A stretch of DNA of 64,000 nucleotides, taken from positions 992,001-1,056,000 of the forward strand of contig JAJQJQ010000047.1 in assembly GCA_028622995.1 (NCBI GenBank), in the 5' to 3' direction. The notes under the pieces are model-generated. The model was not told where the DNA came from, did no database searches, and worked only from the letters and a program-made list of their open reading frames with translations. The stretch comes from Panagrolaimus kolymaensis. Lineage: Eukaryota > Nematoda > Chromadorea > Rhabditida > Panagrolaimidae. Of this stretch, positions 9,920 through 21,484 are shown one piece after another. Numbering within the stretch: the first letter of the stretch is position 1; each line of letters begins with the position of its first letter. A program made the position numbers and the translations under genes.

Positions 9920-12900
9920 TTATGGTCTGAAAAAATAACAAACATGGATTATAAAAAATTCTTTAAATTATTTTATGTGTCTTCATAAATCAAAAACGAA
10001 CATGAAAAAAAAGGAAAAGAAATCATTCATTTTTGCTACAATAAACTCTCAAAAATGAAAAAAAAAAATCGAGAAAGACAAAAAAAAATTAAAGCAGCTG
10101 TTTGAACCATTTTTTTGGTTTCTTGGGTGCTGTCTGCCTGCTTGTGCGCAAATGGTCAATCCTCCTCATCTATCGTTCATTTTTGAGTTGAGTTGCGGTC
10201 AGTTTCAGTCAACTGTCTTTTTTTTTCTTTTTGCTTCCATTATTTTAACAAGTTCAAAACTATCTTCCCGAAATAAAAAGCAGACGTTCCAAGATGAAGA
10301 AAAAAAAAGAATACAGTTGGTTGATTCAAAAATGTTTTTTAAGCAGGCTGTAGTAAATGAGTAAAACAAAAAAAATCACATCGAAGATGAAAAAAAGGAA
10401 GTATCAAAGTATCTGTCTTCAGTGACACATAAAAATATTGGGAAAAAGTTATTGAAAATTATTTGAAAATTTTTCAAAAAACAATATTTCTAAAGGTTTT
10501 TAGGCTTTTTTGAATTTGAAGAAAAATGAAATTTAAAAAGTCGATTGACTTACTTAAGAAAAAAACTGCTGACAAAATTTAGAGAAAAAAAGGAAAAATG
10601 TAGAAAAAAATGTCTGAAACGATACTCTAAAAAAACAAAATGAAGCCGAACCAAAGAGACACCCGAAAGCCATAAAAGGGATTGTTTATTTATTTTTTTG
10701 GGCCACAAAAGCAAAGAAAAAAATAGAAGGATTAGACTGGCTTTTGAACATCAAAAAAGAAAGAAAGAAAAAATAATCAATTTTATTTTTACTTTCAGTT
10801 AAAAAAATTGGCTCTTCCTTCTCCAATTTTGCTTTACTTAATTATAAATATTATTTAAAAGAACAAAATGAAGTCTTAGAAAACACACAAATATTAATAT
10901 CGATATCCATCTCATTAACTAACACCTTATCATTTTCAAACAAAAACGTTAAAAGTATTATCTTTCTTCTTTTTTTTGTTGTTTTCAAGAGTTTTGCCAA
11001 AAAAGAAAAATAAAAGAAACATTTTTTCGATTTTTACTCAACTCAGCTAGCACTTGCCGCAAGGCAAGAGGCATAGAGCTTTAAGTAAAGTTGCCTACAA
11101 ATGGAAAAGAAAAAGAAAGAAAAAGAAAAATAAGGGAGGAGGAGGGAAAAGTGTGTTCTCTTTGCAAGAATGGCACCAAGAAAGAAAAATGTTTCCGGGG
11201 CATATAAGCGAGCGAGCAAGCGCGAGACTGACTATTTTTTTGCAAAAAAAAAAAATTCTTTTTGCTCAGCAGCGCAAAAATCCTATCCTCCTCCTTTCTT
11301 TCTATCTTTCATCCGCAAAAACTCAGAAAAGCAGATGTCAAAAAAAAGACGACGATGGCAGCCGCTTCTTCGACTCTCGCTATTGCTTTTACTTAAAGTA
11401 AGTAAAATGGATTTTGAGAAAAGTAGGCGGGAGTGGAGAGGCAGCAGTTAAACAAAATGAAAGTAATAGTAATAAAAAAAGTCAAAGAAGAAACTAAAAA
11501 CTAAGTCTTTTATTTTTAAATTGGATAGAATCGATATAAAATTAAAAACAAAATAAAATGCGATTTATATTTTTTTTTTGCATCTCAGCTGCTTCGATTT
11601 TTTTATTTTATTTTATCCCATTATTATTTTTTGTTTTACTTGAATCCAAAATAAATTTTGCTTTAAAAAATTATAAAGAAAACAATAATAAGGAAAAATA
11701 ATTTTTAGATATTTTTTTTGCGGTCAAAAGAGGCAAAGAAAATGATAGAATAGAAAAAACAATAGAAAAAAAAGCAATAATAATTTGTGGCCACAAATAA
11801 AAAATAAAATAGTATGTATGTATTTTTCATTCACCATCTGGCACCCATAGACACGCATGGAAAAATATTGAATCAAATCGAGAAATATAAAAAATCGTAA
11901 CGCGCGAACAGCAATCGACGACAATAATAAAAATAAAAATAAGAAGCAAGCGTGTACAAACGAAAAATGAAAAAGGTGCTTTTCCTATATATTTTTCTTT
12001 TCATTTTTGAAAGTGAACAGTTTATTGCTCGAGAAAGAAAAAAAATGAGGAAAAACGAAAAAGGAAGATGACTCTCTCTCTCTTTATTTTTCTGTGATTG
12101 GGACCCATAACATAGAAAAAAAAAGAAAGTGACGAAAATGGTGGCGGGAATGATGGCGATGGTCAAATGTGGTTAAGTAAGCAAAAGCAGCAGCAGCGGT
12201 CATTTATTTGCTTTTTCTTTATTCCATCGAGAAAGGAAGATGAGACGAAACTTGAACGTGTTTCGATGATGATGAGTCTTTTCTAAGCCTTTCTTTTTTT
12301 CCTTTTAATTTTTCCCTCTCCTTGGCTTGGCCAGTATTTTATGGCAAATAGATAAAAAAAAGAAGGATGAATAATTTCATTAAATTTTTTTTCATTTCAT
12401 TTCCGGAGCCGACAGCTTCAATAAAAATGAGAAAAGAAAAAAATAATTGAATAACCCTTTAGATTTTATTTAGACGAAGCAGATGTTTTTTTCCTTTTCA
12501 AAAAAAATATCCAAAAAGAATGTTTTTTGAATGCGACTGAAAAAACAAAGAATGCTTTGTGGAATAAAAAAAACCACTGTTCATTTTTTTTAGAAATCAT
12601 CAAATTTCTTTGTAAGCAGCCGCTAAAATAATTTGAACTTTTTTTAGTTTTTAAATTTTAAGCTTTAAAAACAAAATTTCGTTGAAAAAAAAATTCTATC
12701 TTTTGTTTGATAATTAATTGTCTGAGCTTTATAATCAAAGAACTGTTTCTTCATAACTCAAAATAATAATAAAAAAATACTGCTTAAAAATACATTTTTT
12801 TAAAGATTTTATTCTCTCTAAATCCAGGTAAATTCATCGACAAGAAAATTATTTTTAAAAAAGGTCAAACAACATTTTTGAATACTTATTTTTAAATAAA

Positions 12901-12960
12901 GAAAATACATGGATTTGGCATTTTTCTTTCTATAATACTTTCAGAACAAAGACCATTAAA
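9920..12960. other. 3 kb gene-poor region
   Basis: No convincing exon on either strand. Open frames near 11054-11451 and 11724-12166 are Lys/Arg- or Phe-rich and follow A/T runs. A small perfect stem with a GCAA loop (CTTGCCGCAAGGCAAG, near 11053-11068) is the only structured element noticed. The right half carries CT/GA-rich tracts. Upstream regulatory sequence of the SPSB3-like gene probably lies at the left end. Confidence 0.45.
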
Positions 12961-14203
12961 TCAATAAGCTGTGGTAAAATATTTGTGGAATGGATATTCA
13001 TCATCTAATTCACTTCCATACATGCGTCGCTTTTTCCAAAGCAAAGTGTCAATGACTGCAGCAGGGATGCCAGTCATTTCTCTCAAACGCTAAAGAAAAA
13101 TTAACACTTTTTTATTTTGGGCTTAGTTTTGTATTTTTATTTACCTCACCAACGGCCAAAGAAAAGGCCCGAATTTCTATTTCCATTTTAGAATTTTCTA
13201 AAAAACCATTTTTAATAGCTTTTTCCAAATCTTTTGAATACAAAATTAAACTATAATGTCGAAGAATTTGAGGGACTCGATAATCAGCAAAAATTGAAAG
13301 ATAATCAAAATGAATTTTAAAGCCTCTTTTTGTTGCAGATTCAGAACAATTTGTTAATATATCTTTTACAAGAAGTTGAGCCCTTTTATTAAATTTAATT
13401 TTATGGCCATTGAAATCGCTTTCGTCACGAAAATTTGGAAAATTCTTTAAAAGATAATCGTTTAAAATATTTTTTGGTGAAAATTCGCATTCGATTAATG
13501 CATCGAGGAAAGATTGGTTTTTCTAAAAAAGAAAATAAATACAGAACAGTAAAAATTTTAAGAATGTAAATGCGTAAAAAATAAAAATTTAAAAAAGGTC
13601 AAAAGCTTACTCCTAAGAGTATTGGATAAGTGGACTTTACGAATGCATAACGATCTTCGACCTAAAAAAATTGCACTGGTAAAGTTCATAGAATTATAAA
13701 CTAAAATTTACCATTGGAACATCGACTCCAGAATCGTCTCTCAAAATTTTCTTAAATTCTTCTTTGCTAATAGCTGCTAAAGTTTCAGGTTGAACAGCTT
13801 TGGGATTAATTTCCAACCATCGATTGATTGCAGCTGCAAGACCCATGGATCCAACAAAAGTTTGACCTTTGAAGGTTACAGAATATTGTTTTCCATTTTC
13901 ATAATAAAAATGGAAATTAATTAAATCCATAAGGAAAAACCTTCAAAAAATTAATATAGTTTAATTATTTGTTCTACCGTAATTTTTGGAAATATGTATT
14001 TACCAATTAAATTTATCTTCTTCAGACAAACTTTCGAGAGGTGAGACAAGCTGATTAGAAAGTTGGGGTGGATCAGGAATGGCATTCATGGCAATTAATT
14101 CCTTGGCTGCTTTTTCAAAACTTTCATTGTTTCCAAATCTCACAAATTCAGTGGAGCACAGAACTTCTGGAATTCCTGTCGTTTCATAAAAGGTAGACGA
14201 CAT
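12961..14203 (-). CDS. qng-1: Queuosine 5'-phosphate N-glycosylase (DUF2419)
   Basis: Queuosine-salvage hydrolase of the QNG1/C9orf64 family, which releases queuine base so that it can be reinserted into tRNA anticodons. Five exons (14203-14004, 13940-13712, 13661-13611, 13522-13145, 13089-12961) join in phase to 328 residues, close to the human length. Matching landmarks in order: NFHFYYENGKQ followed by FKGQTFVGSMGLAAAINR; an acidic DDSGVDVPMVEDR turn; a FPNFRDESDF segment; IFADYRVPQILRHYSLILYS, which corresponds closely to the family signature MFADYRLPQVL; then MEIEIRAFSLAVGE and a final PFHKYFTTAY. It lies 281 bp downstream of the NCOA4-like gene on the same strand, which could be an operon. 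The symbol follows the family name. Confidence 0.92.
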
Positions 14204-14484
14204 GTTTTTTCTTCCTTAATTTTTCACATTTTAAATTTAAATTTTAAAAATTTTATTCAATGTAAGTGTCTCGGAACTTAAACCGTATAAAATAAATAAA
14301 AAACAAAACTTTTATCTAAGAAAAATATTGAACTTTAACAAAAAAATACAAAACAAAATAAAGAAAAGTGTTTGACGACAAAAAATAACAAATTACAAAA
14401 ATACACATGAAAAAAATAATTAACAATTGCTTTCACCAAGATCCATCAGAGTCATCAAAATCATCAAAACTAATAGTTTGAAAA

Positions 14485-16331
14485 TTACAATACAAGTTTT
14501 TGTGATTCATCAACTTTTTGATTTTCTTTTATAACTTTTTTAAGTTCTCTGGAAGCTGGAGCAAGCCATTCATCAGCTTCACCAGAATTATGTAGTTTTT
14601 CTAAGAGCCATGAATTTAAATCATCAGAAATTTTCTTTACTTTTACCGGCCATTCATTATTTTCGATTTCAGATGTTTGTTTTTTTGGCTGATATTCCTT
14701 TTTAAGCCAATATGACATTTCCTGATTTATTTGGGACAATACTTTCCTAGTTTCTAAACATTTTTCTTTTGAGTCATTTGTTTCTGTTTCTTTATTTTCG
14801 ACTTTTTTCTTATACTTTTCAATTTTCTTTGTTCCAAAGTTTTTGAATGTGGCAGTTGTTGTTGGAGGCAAAGATTCGAGAATTGTTTTTTCAAAAGATT
14901 CCAAGGAATTTCCTTTAATCTAAAGATTTTTATTTTTATTCAAATAAAAAAAAAATAATTAGTTAAATTTAAAGTTAAAAAAAAATTAAAAAATGGTTAT
15001 ACTTTTTTATTTGCGGAAGTCGCAAGCCAATGAGAAGCATCGGATCCTTTAATGGAATTAATTACATTTTCAAATTCAAAGGTTTTATTTGTAGCATTGG
15101 ATGCTGGTTTTTGGGTGGTCGTGGTATCCATGTTTGAGGTGGAGGAGCTCTTGGAAGGTTCAGAAAATTGTTCATTTAACTAAAAAAATTAATGTTTAAA
15201 ACTAAGAAATTTAACTTTAAAAATTTCTTACAAATTGTAAAGTTTGTTGAATAATTTGATCAGATTTTTGTGAACCTCTTTTTAATCCAGGAAATATAGT
15301 TTCTGTGGCAGTTTCTTTTAAGGATGGCTTTTGAAGCCATTGATCCATGGGTAATCGATAGGTTTCAAAACCATTTTTAGTCGTAGCATTTGATTCTTGA
15401 TCGAATTCTGATTTAGAAATAATTTCTATCGAAGAATTTTCTGAATACAAACGACTCTAAAAAATTACATTGGTCATATTAAAAAAATTTATATATACAA
15501 ATTTTTTCTCACTCTTTGGATATCTGCACCATTGTTATTTGTAGGACCAGTATTTTGTCGAGATTGATAAAGCCATTCACTAATGCACGCTGGCAATGGC
15601 TCAGATGAAGAATTACTTTCATTTTCAGCAAGATTATTATCTGGTTGAGGAGTATTTCCTCTATGAATTCGTAAAACAGATTTATGAGCCAAATTTACAC
15701 TATCTTCATATTCTTCCGCTTCCAATGCAAGACAATCACTTCGATCTTTGATAGATGGGTCAGAAATGACTTGGCCAAAATTATACATTGCTCGTCTCAT
15801 ATCAGATGGGTCACATTGAAAAATCAGGTGAGAATTTGTATGGGGTCGAAGGTCTAAAGCACTGATACTAAAAAATTCCTTTCTTTTATATATAAAAAAT
15901 TAATTATTTAAACCAAAAAAGTTACCGAAATAAAACATTAGTATTCGCGTCATTTGAATTTCCTCGAGGTGATGATTCCAATGATTGCTGACAAGCCCCA
16001 ATAGCTTGATTGAGTTGTTCTTGCTGCTCACAAAGCACCCGTTCTTTGGATTCAAGAACATTTTCAAGAATGCTCAATAATAGTTGTTCCCGGGCCCGAA
16101 CTAAAGAAAGTTGATGGCCTATGGCATTACTAATTTCTTTTCGAGCCTTAAAAAACGAAATTGTTTATATTTCTTGGAAAAAGTTTGTTTTAAAAAACTA
16201 ACAATTTCAGCATTAATTCTAAGTTGATTTTTCACCGATGTTACTTGAGCCACAGCATTTTCCATAACCATCAATTTTTGTCGTAAGGTATTATTAGGGC
16301 CATCAGAAAGCGATGAACCAAAAGCAGACAT
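14485..16331 (-). CDS. NCOA4/ARA70-like protein with repeated WL motifs
   Basis: Homologue of nuclear receptor coactivator 4, which in mammals is the autophagy receptor for ferritin. Six exons (16331-16203, 16146-15926, 15867-15513, 15456-15232, 15179-15003, 14919-14485) join in phase to 513 residues. The N-terminal coiled-coil half contains SNAIGHQLSLVRAREQLLLS, aligning with the ARA70 helix ISRHLECLRSREVWL. LRPHTNSHLIF followed by MRRAMYNFGQV matches the family's LKPEDSTVLLF and LRQTITTFG stretch. The remainder is low-complexity with six spaced [acidic/polar]-x-W-L motifs (SEWLYQ, DQWLQK, SHWLAT, SYWLKK, NSWLLE, DEWLAP), the hallmark of vertebrate NCOA4 repeats. The C-terminal iron/ferritin-binding region could not be aligned with confidence. 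The 3' end is uncertain: an in-frame stop ends the last exon, but FDDFDDSDGSW is encoded just downstream. Confidence 0.78.
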
Positions 16332-17236
16332 TTTATTTTTATATTTTTAAAGAAAAAACCTAAAATTAAAACCGTTATTCTTTTTTTTTCATCTAAATAA
16401 TGAGTACTTTGGAATTGGAAAATGTGTGAAAAATTATTAAAATAAGTCCACGCAGACATAAAACCTAAAACAATTTATCACACGTCTAAGAAAAAATTAT
16501 TTTATAGCCATGGAAAAGATAGATTTAAGAAGGTTGGTTGCAATAAAAAAACGGGTTTTAACCGTTGTTGTTGTTGGCTGCCATTTTTCATGCTTGTTGT
16601 TTATTTCGATGAAAAAGAAAAGTAATGAATAAAATGGAAGTTAAAAAAATATAATAGACAGAAAGCATAGAAGAAATAGACAGTTTTAAAGAAAGGAGAA
16701 ATGAAAAAATTTGATAGCAAATGGTCAAATAATTTTTTTGAATGATAAAACAATAAATTCTTTAAATACGCTCTTTCTTTTTTCATTTTTTCATTTTGGT
16801 GCCTTAAAATTGAGAAGCACGAAGAAGAAAAACTAATAAAGTCAACACAGCCGAAGTAAGGATGGTGGTAAAGAAAAAATAAAATAATTTGAGAACGTGC
16901 AAATATGGAAAAAAGATAAATCCAGAAAAAAAAAGTGGATGGCAGTGGCAAACATAATTTATTTTCGTCTGCTTGTCTACTTTGTTATGGCAATAAGCGC
17001 AAATATGCCAAAAGACAGAAAAATTTTTAACAAAAATTATTGAGTGAGTTTGAAAAATGAATATCGAAAGAAAAATTCTTGAAAAGTTGTAAATAAAAAA
17101 TTATTTCATTAATTATTACAAAATTTTTGCAAAAATAATAATAAACAAAGTAATTAAAAAAAGAGGTATGAGGTTCATAACATTTTTTTCTTGGTGGTAA
17201 TAACTTTTTTGTCATGATGGTTCCTTGCAGTGTTGG

Positions 17237-17343
17237 TTCGCCGCCACCGCCATCCGCTCGTCGGCGCAGAAATCCGCGCCTCCGCCGCCGACGGCGGCGG
17301 CGGCGGTGGCGGCGACCTTTCAGCTTCAAATGGCGGCGCCGCC
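17237..17343 (+). repeat. GC-rich palindromic repeat, copy 1
   Basis: About 107 bp of almost pure G/C in an AT-rich setting. Its core is CCGCCGCCG-A-CGGCGGCGG at 17282-17300, a hairpin, and it ends in TGGCGGCGCCGCC. It is related to the copy at 17534-17620 in inverted orientation. The shared parts are the palindromic core, the GGCGGCGCCG end and a CAGTGTTG word in the outer flank. Nature unknown; a small non-autonomous transposable element is possible. Confidence 0.7.
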
Positions 17344-17533
17344 AAAATTAATTAAATTTTTCCAAAAAAACAAAAATAATAATAGAAAAATCAAAAACTC
17401 AACCATTAAAGAAGCTAAAATTTAAAGTTATTCTTTTTCTCCTTTTTAAAATTTCCTTTTATTATTGCTTTACTTTAGTTAAATTTATGTTAAAAACGCC
17501 TTTCATTTATATAGAAAAAAAAATTTTCTATTT

Positions 17534-17620
17534 TGGCGGCGATGGCGGCGGCGGCGCAGACGTCGGCGCCGCCAGAAATTGGACCTCGCCGCCGTCGGCG
17601 GCGGCGGCGGCGCCGGCGAT
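17534..17620 (-). repeat. GC-rich palindromic repeat, copy 2 (inverted)
   Basis: Second GC-rich block. The core is CGCCGCCG-T-CGGCGGCG at 17587-17603, so the central base is T here and A in copy 1, as expected for opposite orientation. It is flanked by CAACACTGG on the right, matching CAGTGTTG beside copy 1. Confidence 0.7.
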
Positions 17621-17903
17621 GAAATGCAAATGAGACAACACTGGTTCCTTGTTTTGTATTTTGCTGCAATGCATTGGATTAAAATTTTAAAAAAACTTAG
17701 TTTCGTTGGTTGATTGATAAAAGATGAGTAATCTAGAAGCAAAAAAGAGAAGCATAAATGCGTCAATAAATAATCAGTAAAATTTTTGATAAGACAATCA
17801 AGCTACTGAAAGTTTTTTTGCTTGCTTTCATTGTTTTTTGTTTTCCATCTCTTCCCTTACAGTTAGTTGTTATAACATTCCAATCGTTGAGGAAAAAATA
17901 AAA

Positions 17904-19175
17904 ATGAAGAGCTGCAGTGTTTTTGTTGTATTTATTTTTATTGGATTTTTAACTACTTATGGAGGTTAGGAATAAAATGTTTTTGTAAATATTAGTTTGA
18001 GTTATTTTTTTGGTTTGGTTTAGGTACAGCTTCTCCTGAAACCACAACTGATGGAGCTACGACGCCGCTAGCAGCTGATGCCACAACATCAACTCCTGGA
18101 AGTGGTGATGATTCAGGATCCACAACTTTAGTCACCGATGCGCCTGCTGATGCAACCACTACTATTGACTCCTCTGCAACCGTCACAAATTCAATGGCAA
18201 CAGATGGAGCTTCTCAAAGTACAGTTTCAAGTGGCACTGAAAATCCTCCTGTCACTAGCGCTTCAGAAACCACCGCCGCAGCTGGAACTGGAAGTACAGT
18301 ATCAGGAGGTGTTGGCACGACAGAATCTGGAGGTAGTCCTGCTAGTTCACAATCAGGAGGTTCTGCTGGTACTACAGCTGCAGGCAATTCACCAAGTACA
18401 TAAGTTTCCTAAGCTTTTTTATAACTCTTTTTTAAAACATATTTTTTTAGCAACTGCTGCCCCCGCACCAACATGCCCTGTAAAAGATATTGTTTATGTT
18501 AAAACTACCCCTGCCACCACATCTTGGACTGTCACTATTCCAGCTTCCTTGAATTGCACTTATTTTGCTCGTTCAGCAGATTTTAGCAAAAGCATAAAAA
18601 TAGAAAATCCAACTGTAACTGGTGACGGGGCAGCATTAGTGATATCGGCAAATGGCGCTGTAATTTAGTACGTTTAGTTTAATAGGGCGAAGAAAAAGAA
18701 ATTAAGTTGTGGTTTTTCAGTAGCAGCGGTAACAATGGAGGAGGAGTATCAACAACTACTCCAGCTCCTGATGCTTCAACAAAAGCTAGCCAAATCGTAA
18801 TTCAAGTTACTTCAGGTGATGCGGAAGCCACTGCAGGTGTTACTTTATCATTGGGTTAGTAAAAAATTAAGCTGTTTGAAGTATTTTTGAAAATAATGCA
18901 TTTTTAGTGGAAGATACTTGTGCCGATCCAAATGTTTGCGCAAATGGTGGAACATGCCAAGTTATAATGGGACAAGAAACCTGCACTTGTGCTCCCTGTT
19001 TTATTGGAACAACTTGTGATATTGGTAAAACAATTTTTAAAATAGTTTTGGTTTAAAATGTTTTTTTATAGCTGTTGATCCATGTGCAACTTATCAGCTT
19101 CTATGTATGAGGGATGGCAAAACATGTAAACCAAATACATCAGTTCCTAACACTTGTGTAGCTGAATGTGTTTAA
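17904..19175 (+). CDS. Secreted mucin-like protein with EGF-like domain
   Basis: Predicted extracellular protein of 334 residues from six exons (17904-17964, 18024-18395, 18451-18667, 18721-18854, 18908-19024, 19072-19175). A signal peptide (MKSCSVFVVFIFIGFLTTYG) leads to about 130 residues of Thr/Ser/Ala/Gly, a likely O-glycosylated stalk. Next is a beta-rich-looking region starting at CPVKDIVYV with SLNCTYF, which may be CUB-like. Then comes an EGF-like module with the CANGGTC core and six Cys, and a final six-Cys segment. No GPI-type or TM tail is seen, so it should be secreted. The middle domain resembles the ectodomain of the gene at 53957-54829 (both carry LNC and a SGNNG turn). No specific function is assigned. 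Confidence 0.8.
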
Positions 19176-19713
19176 TTAAAGTAAAAATATATATAAAAAA
19201 GCTTCAAAATAACATCAGCATTACAAAAATATAATTTTTTAAATTAATTTTCTCATCAATAAAAACTACAGATTTCAAAATAACTATTTTTACTTTTCTT
19301 TATACAAAAACAAAATATATCGAAATTTTTTATTATTCGTATTTGTATTTTTGGTTTTTGTTGTTTTGTAAAAAATTTATTCCCACATTTTTTTTGATTT
19401 TTTAATAAATAATACGCTTTTGTCTTTGACGCAAATAAAAGATTATCTTTTTTGAAGTTGGAGTTGAAAAGGAAGAAAACAACGCCAAAGACGGCAGAAA
19501 AAAAGTGCATCTTTTTCATTTTAGTTTTTGATGCCATTCGCGCGACTGTGCTTGCGGCCTTACTTTTTTTAGTTGTAAAAAAGTGGCAGTTTTAAAAAAA
19601 AATTACGCTTTTATTTTTATTTTTTGTAAACTACGCTGTTTTACTATTTTTTGTATCACAACTTCCGTTTAAATAATTTTAATAAGAAGAAATTTAAATT
19701 AATCCCTCTACAA
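19176..19713. other. Intergenic
   Basis: About 540 bp, AT-rich, with no gene seen. It separates two plus-strand genes and probably holds the 3' UTR of the EGF gene and the promoter of the next. Confidence 0.5.
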
Positions 19714-20805
19714 ATGCCATTTTTGGACGAACGTAATAGTGCTTCACTTTTAATTTTGAGCATTGCTTTTGGATTGACACTTATTGTGATAGTTATGTAT
19801 GTTTTATGGCAAAAATTTAGAATTATTAAAAGAAAACGATCGAATACCGGGGCAATGCCATATGACTCAAAGTAAGTTTTTTCTTCTTTCATCAAACGGC
19901 CAAATTAAAAAAAAAACTTTGGTTTTGATTTATTTGATTTTTAATTTTGTTAATTTCAATTTTTTGAAGCATAAAATAATTACTTTAAACGAAAAATTTA
20001 AATATAGGATGCTTAATTTGAGTTTTTTGGTTTGATTACGGCTTTCTAAGATTTATTTTATTTTTTTATAACAAAGTTGAGTTTTCTAAAAGCATTCCAA
20101 TTTTTTGTTAAAAATAGTAAGCTTTTACCTTAAATATTAGAATCATAAATCACATTTCTACAAAATTATGTTATTTGTATTATGATTTTCGGGAGGATGA
20201 TATAAAAAAGCTTTATTTTTTTTACTATAGTAAAACAGTTCGAAAGCTTTTTATTTATTTTTTATTAGAATAACCGAAACTAAAAATTGCGTTCCTAATG
20301 ACGAATAAAAGAAATAAAAACACTATAATTACAAGTTTTTTTGTGCTTCTTACATCACTGTTATTTATTTTCATTTTATTAAATAATTACTTTCTTCAGA
20401 GAAGAATTAAATATAACGACATTAACGATGAGTCGGCATATGAGTTATCCAAATACTGACATACCAAATACAAATGACGACAGCTTCAAAAGTTACAACA
20501 GCTACGACGACAATCGAAACCCTGAAGAGCCACCATTGCCAGAAAAAATGAAAGGAAAAATGGGTTCTGTGACTCCCCCACCTCCTGCGAGGTCTTTCAG
20601 TGGACAGGTAAAATTTACTTTACTCAATTTTTAAATAAATTTTTAATTTGCATTTTTTTAGCTCGATATTAAAAAAGTTCCCCCTCACATGAGGCAATTA
20701 TCGAAAATAAATTCCCAAATTATTATGTTTAATGGTCATCCGCATATTCAAAACGTATTGCATCGAAGATTTTCTAAAATTGATATCCTTGAAACTCCTC
20801 GTTAA
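19714..20805 (+). CDS. Single-pass membrane protein, cytosolic tail with proline motif
   Basis: Unrecognised protein of 169 residues from three exons (19714-19871, 20400-20607, 20662-20805). The first intron is long (528 bp). A short N-terminus (MPFLDERNSAS) precedes one TM helix (LLILSIAFGLTLIVIVMYVLW) and a basic stop-transfer KFRIIKRKR, so the type III/Nout orientation is likely. The cytosolic tail is polar, Asn/Asp/Tyr-rich, with PEEPPLPEK and VTPPPPAR, candidate SH3 or WW ligand sites. An earlier in-frame ATG at 19651 would give a longer N-terminus but has weaker context. Function unknown. Confidence 0.68.
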
Positions 20806-21484
20806 TATTATTTGGTTAAAAAAAGCTTTTTTTTTGTTGAATGGATTTTTTACATTTACATTTTCACTTTTTTAATTCTTGTAATTATTTTTTTCTTCAT
20901 TTTTTTGATCCAAAATTCATACATACAAAAAAATGAAAACACAAAAATATTAATATGTTTTTTCTTTTTGCAAAAATCCATTTTGTTTCCGGTTTTTGTT
21001 TTGTATTAAAAAATATTCATGTTCTTTTTCGCTTTTTATTAATTAAAAAAGTTGCAATTCTGAATATTATTATTTTGTCATCGACGTGTTACGATTAATA
21101 AAATTATGATTTAATTTTTTTTTACCAAATTTATTTATTTGAAAAATTGAAACCGTTTATTTAGAGAGATTTTGAAAAGAATAAATCAAGAAGCCAATGA
21201 AAATATTCCTATCATACAAATTTAATAGGGTCTATTTTTAGTTTTTAAAAAATTCATTTGTTTTCATACAAAATGCTTCTTTTTTTATGTTTTTAAGCTC
21301 AAATTTCTTCCATTTTAAATTTTTTTTGTCGTTGAATTGTTTGACAAAATTTTAAAGAATTAAAGTTTGTGCATTTTCAAAAACGTTTTGTTTATGTTAT
21401 TTTGCTGATAATTTTTTTATTAGCCTTTCATTGCCATGTTAAAACTTTTGCTTCTATAAAATTTTATCGTAAACTTATAAAATT
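20806..21484. other. Intergenic
   Basis: About 680 bp of T-rich DNA, no gene seen. Confidence 0.5.

Larger units (their letters stand above)
16332..17903. other. Intergenic region with GC-rich repeats
   Basis: No gene was recognised. AT-rich sequence surrounds two very GC-rich blocks described separately. Open frames across the blocks (poly-Arg, poly-Ala) are consequences of the GGC repeat. The left part probably includes the promoter of the NCOA4-like gene. Confidence 0.5.

Noticed and set aside
11054..11451. Overlapping Lys/Arg-rich open frames
   Set aside because: Composition follows A-rich DNA, there are no splice sites or domains, and the two overlapping frames are equally good.
17225..17766. 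Open frames with poly-Arg and poly-Ala
   Set aside because: They arise from the GGC/GCC repeat blocks, and the frames disagree between the two copies.
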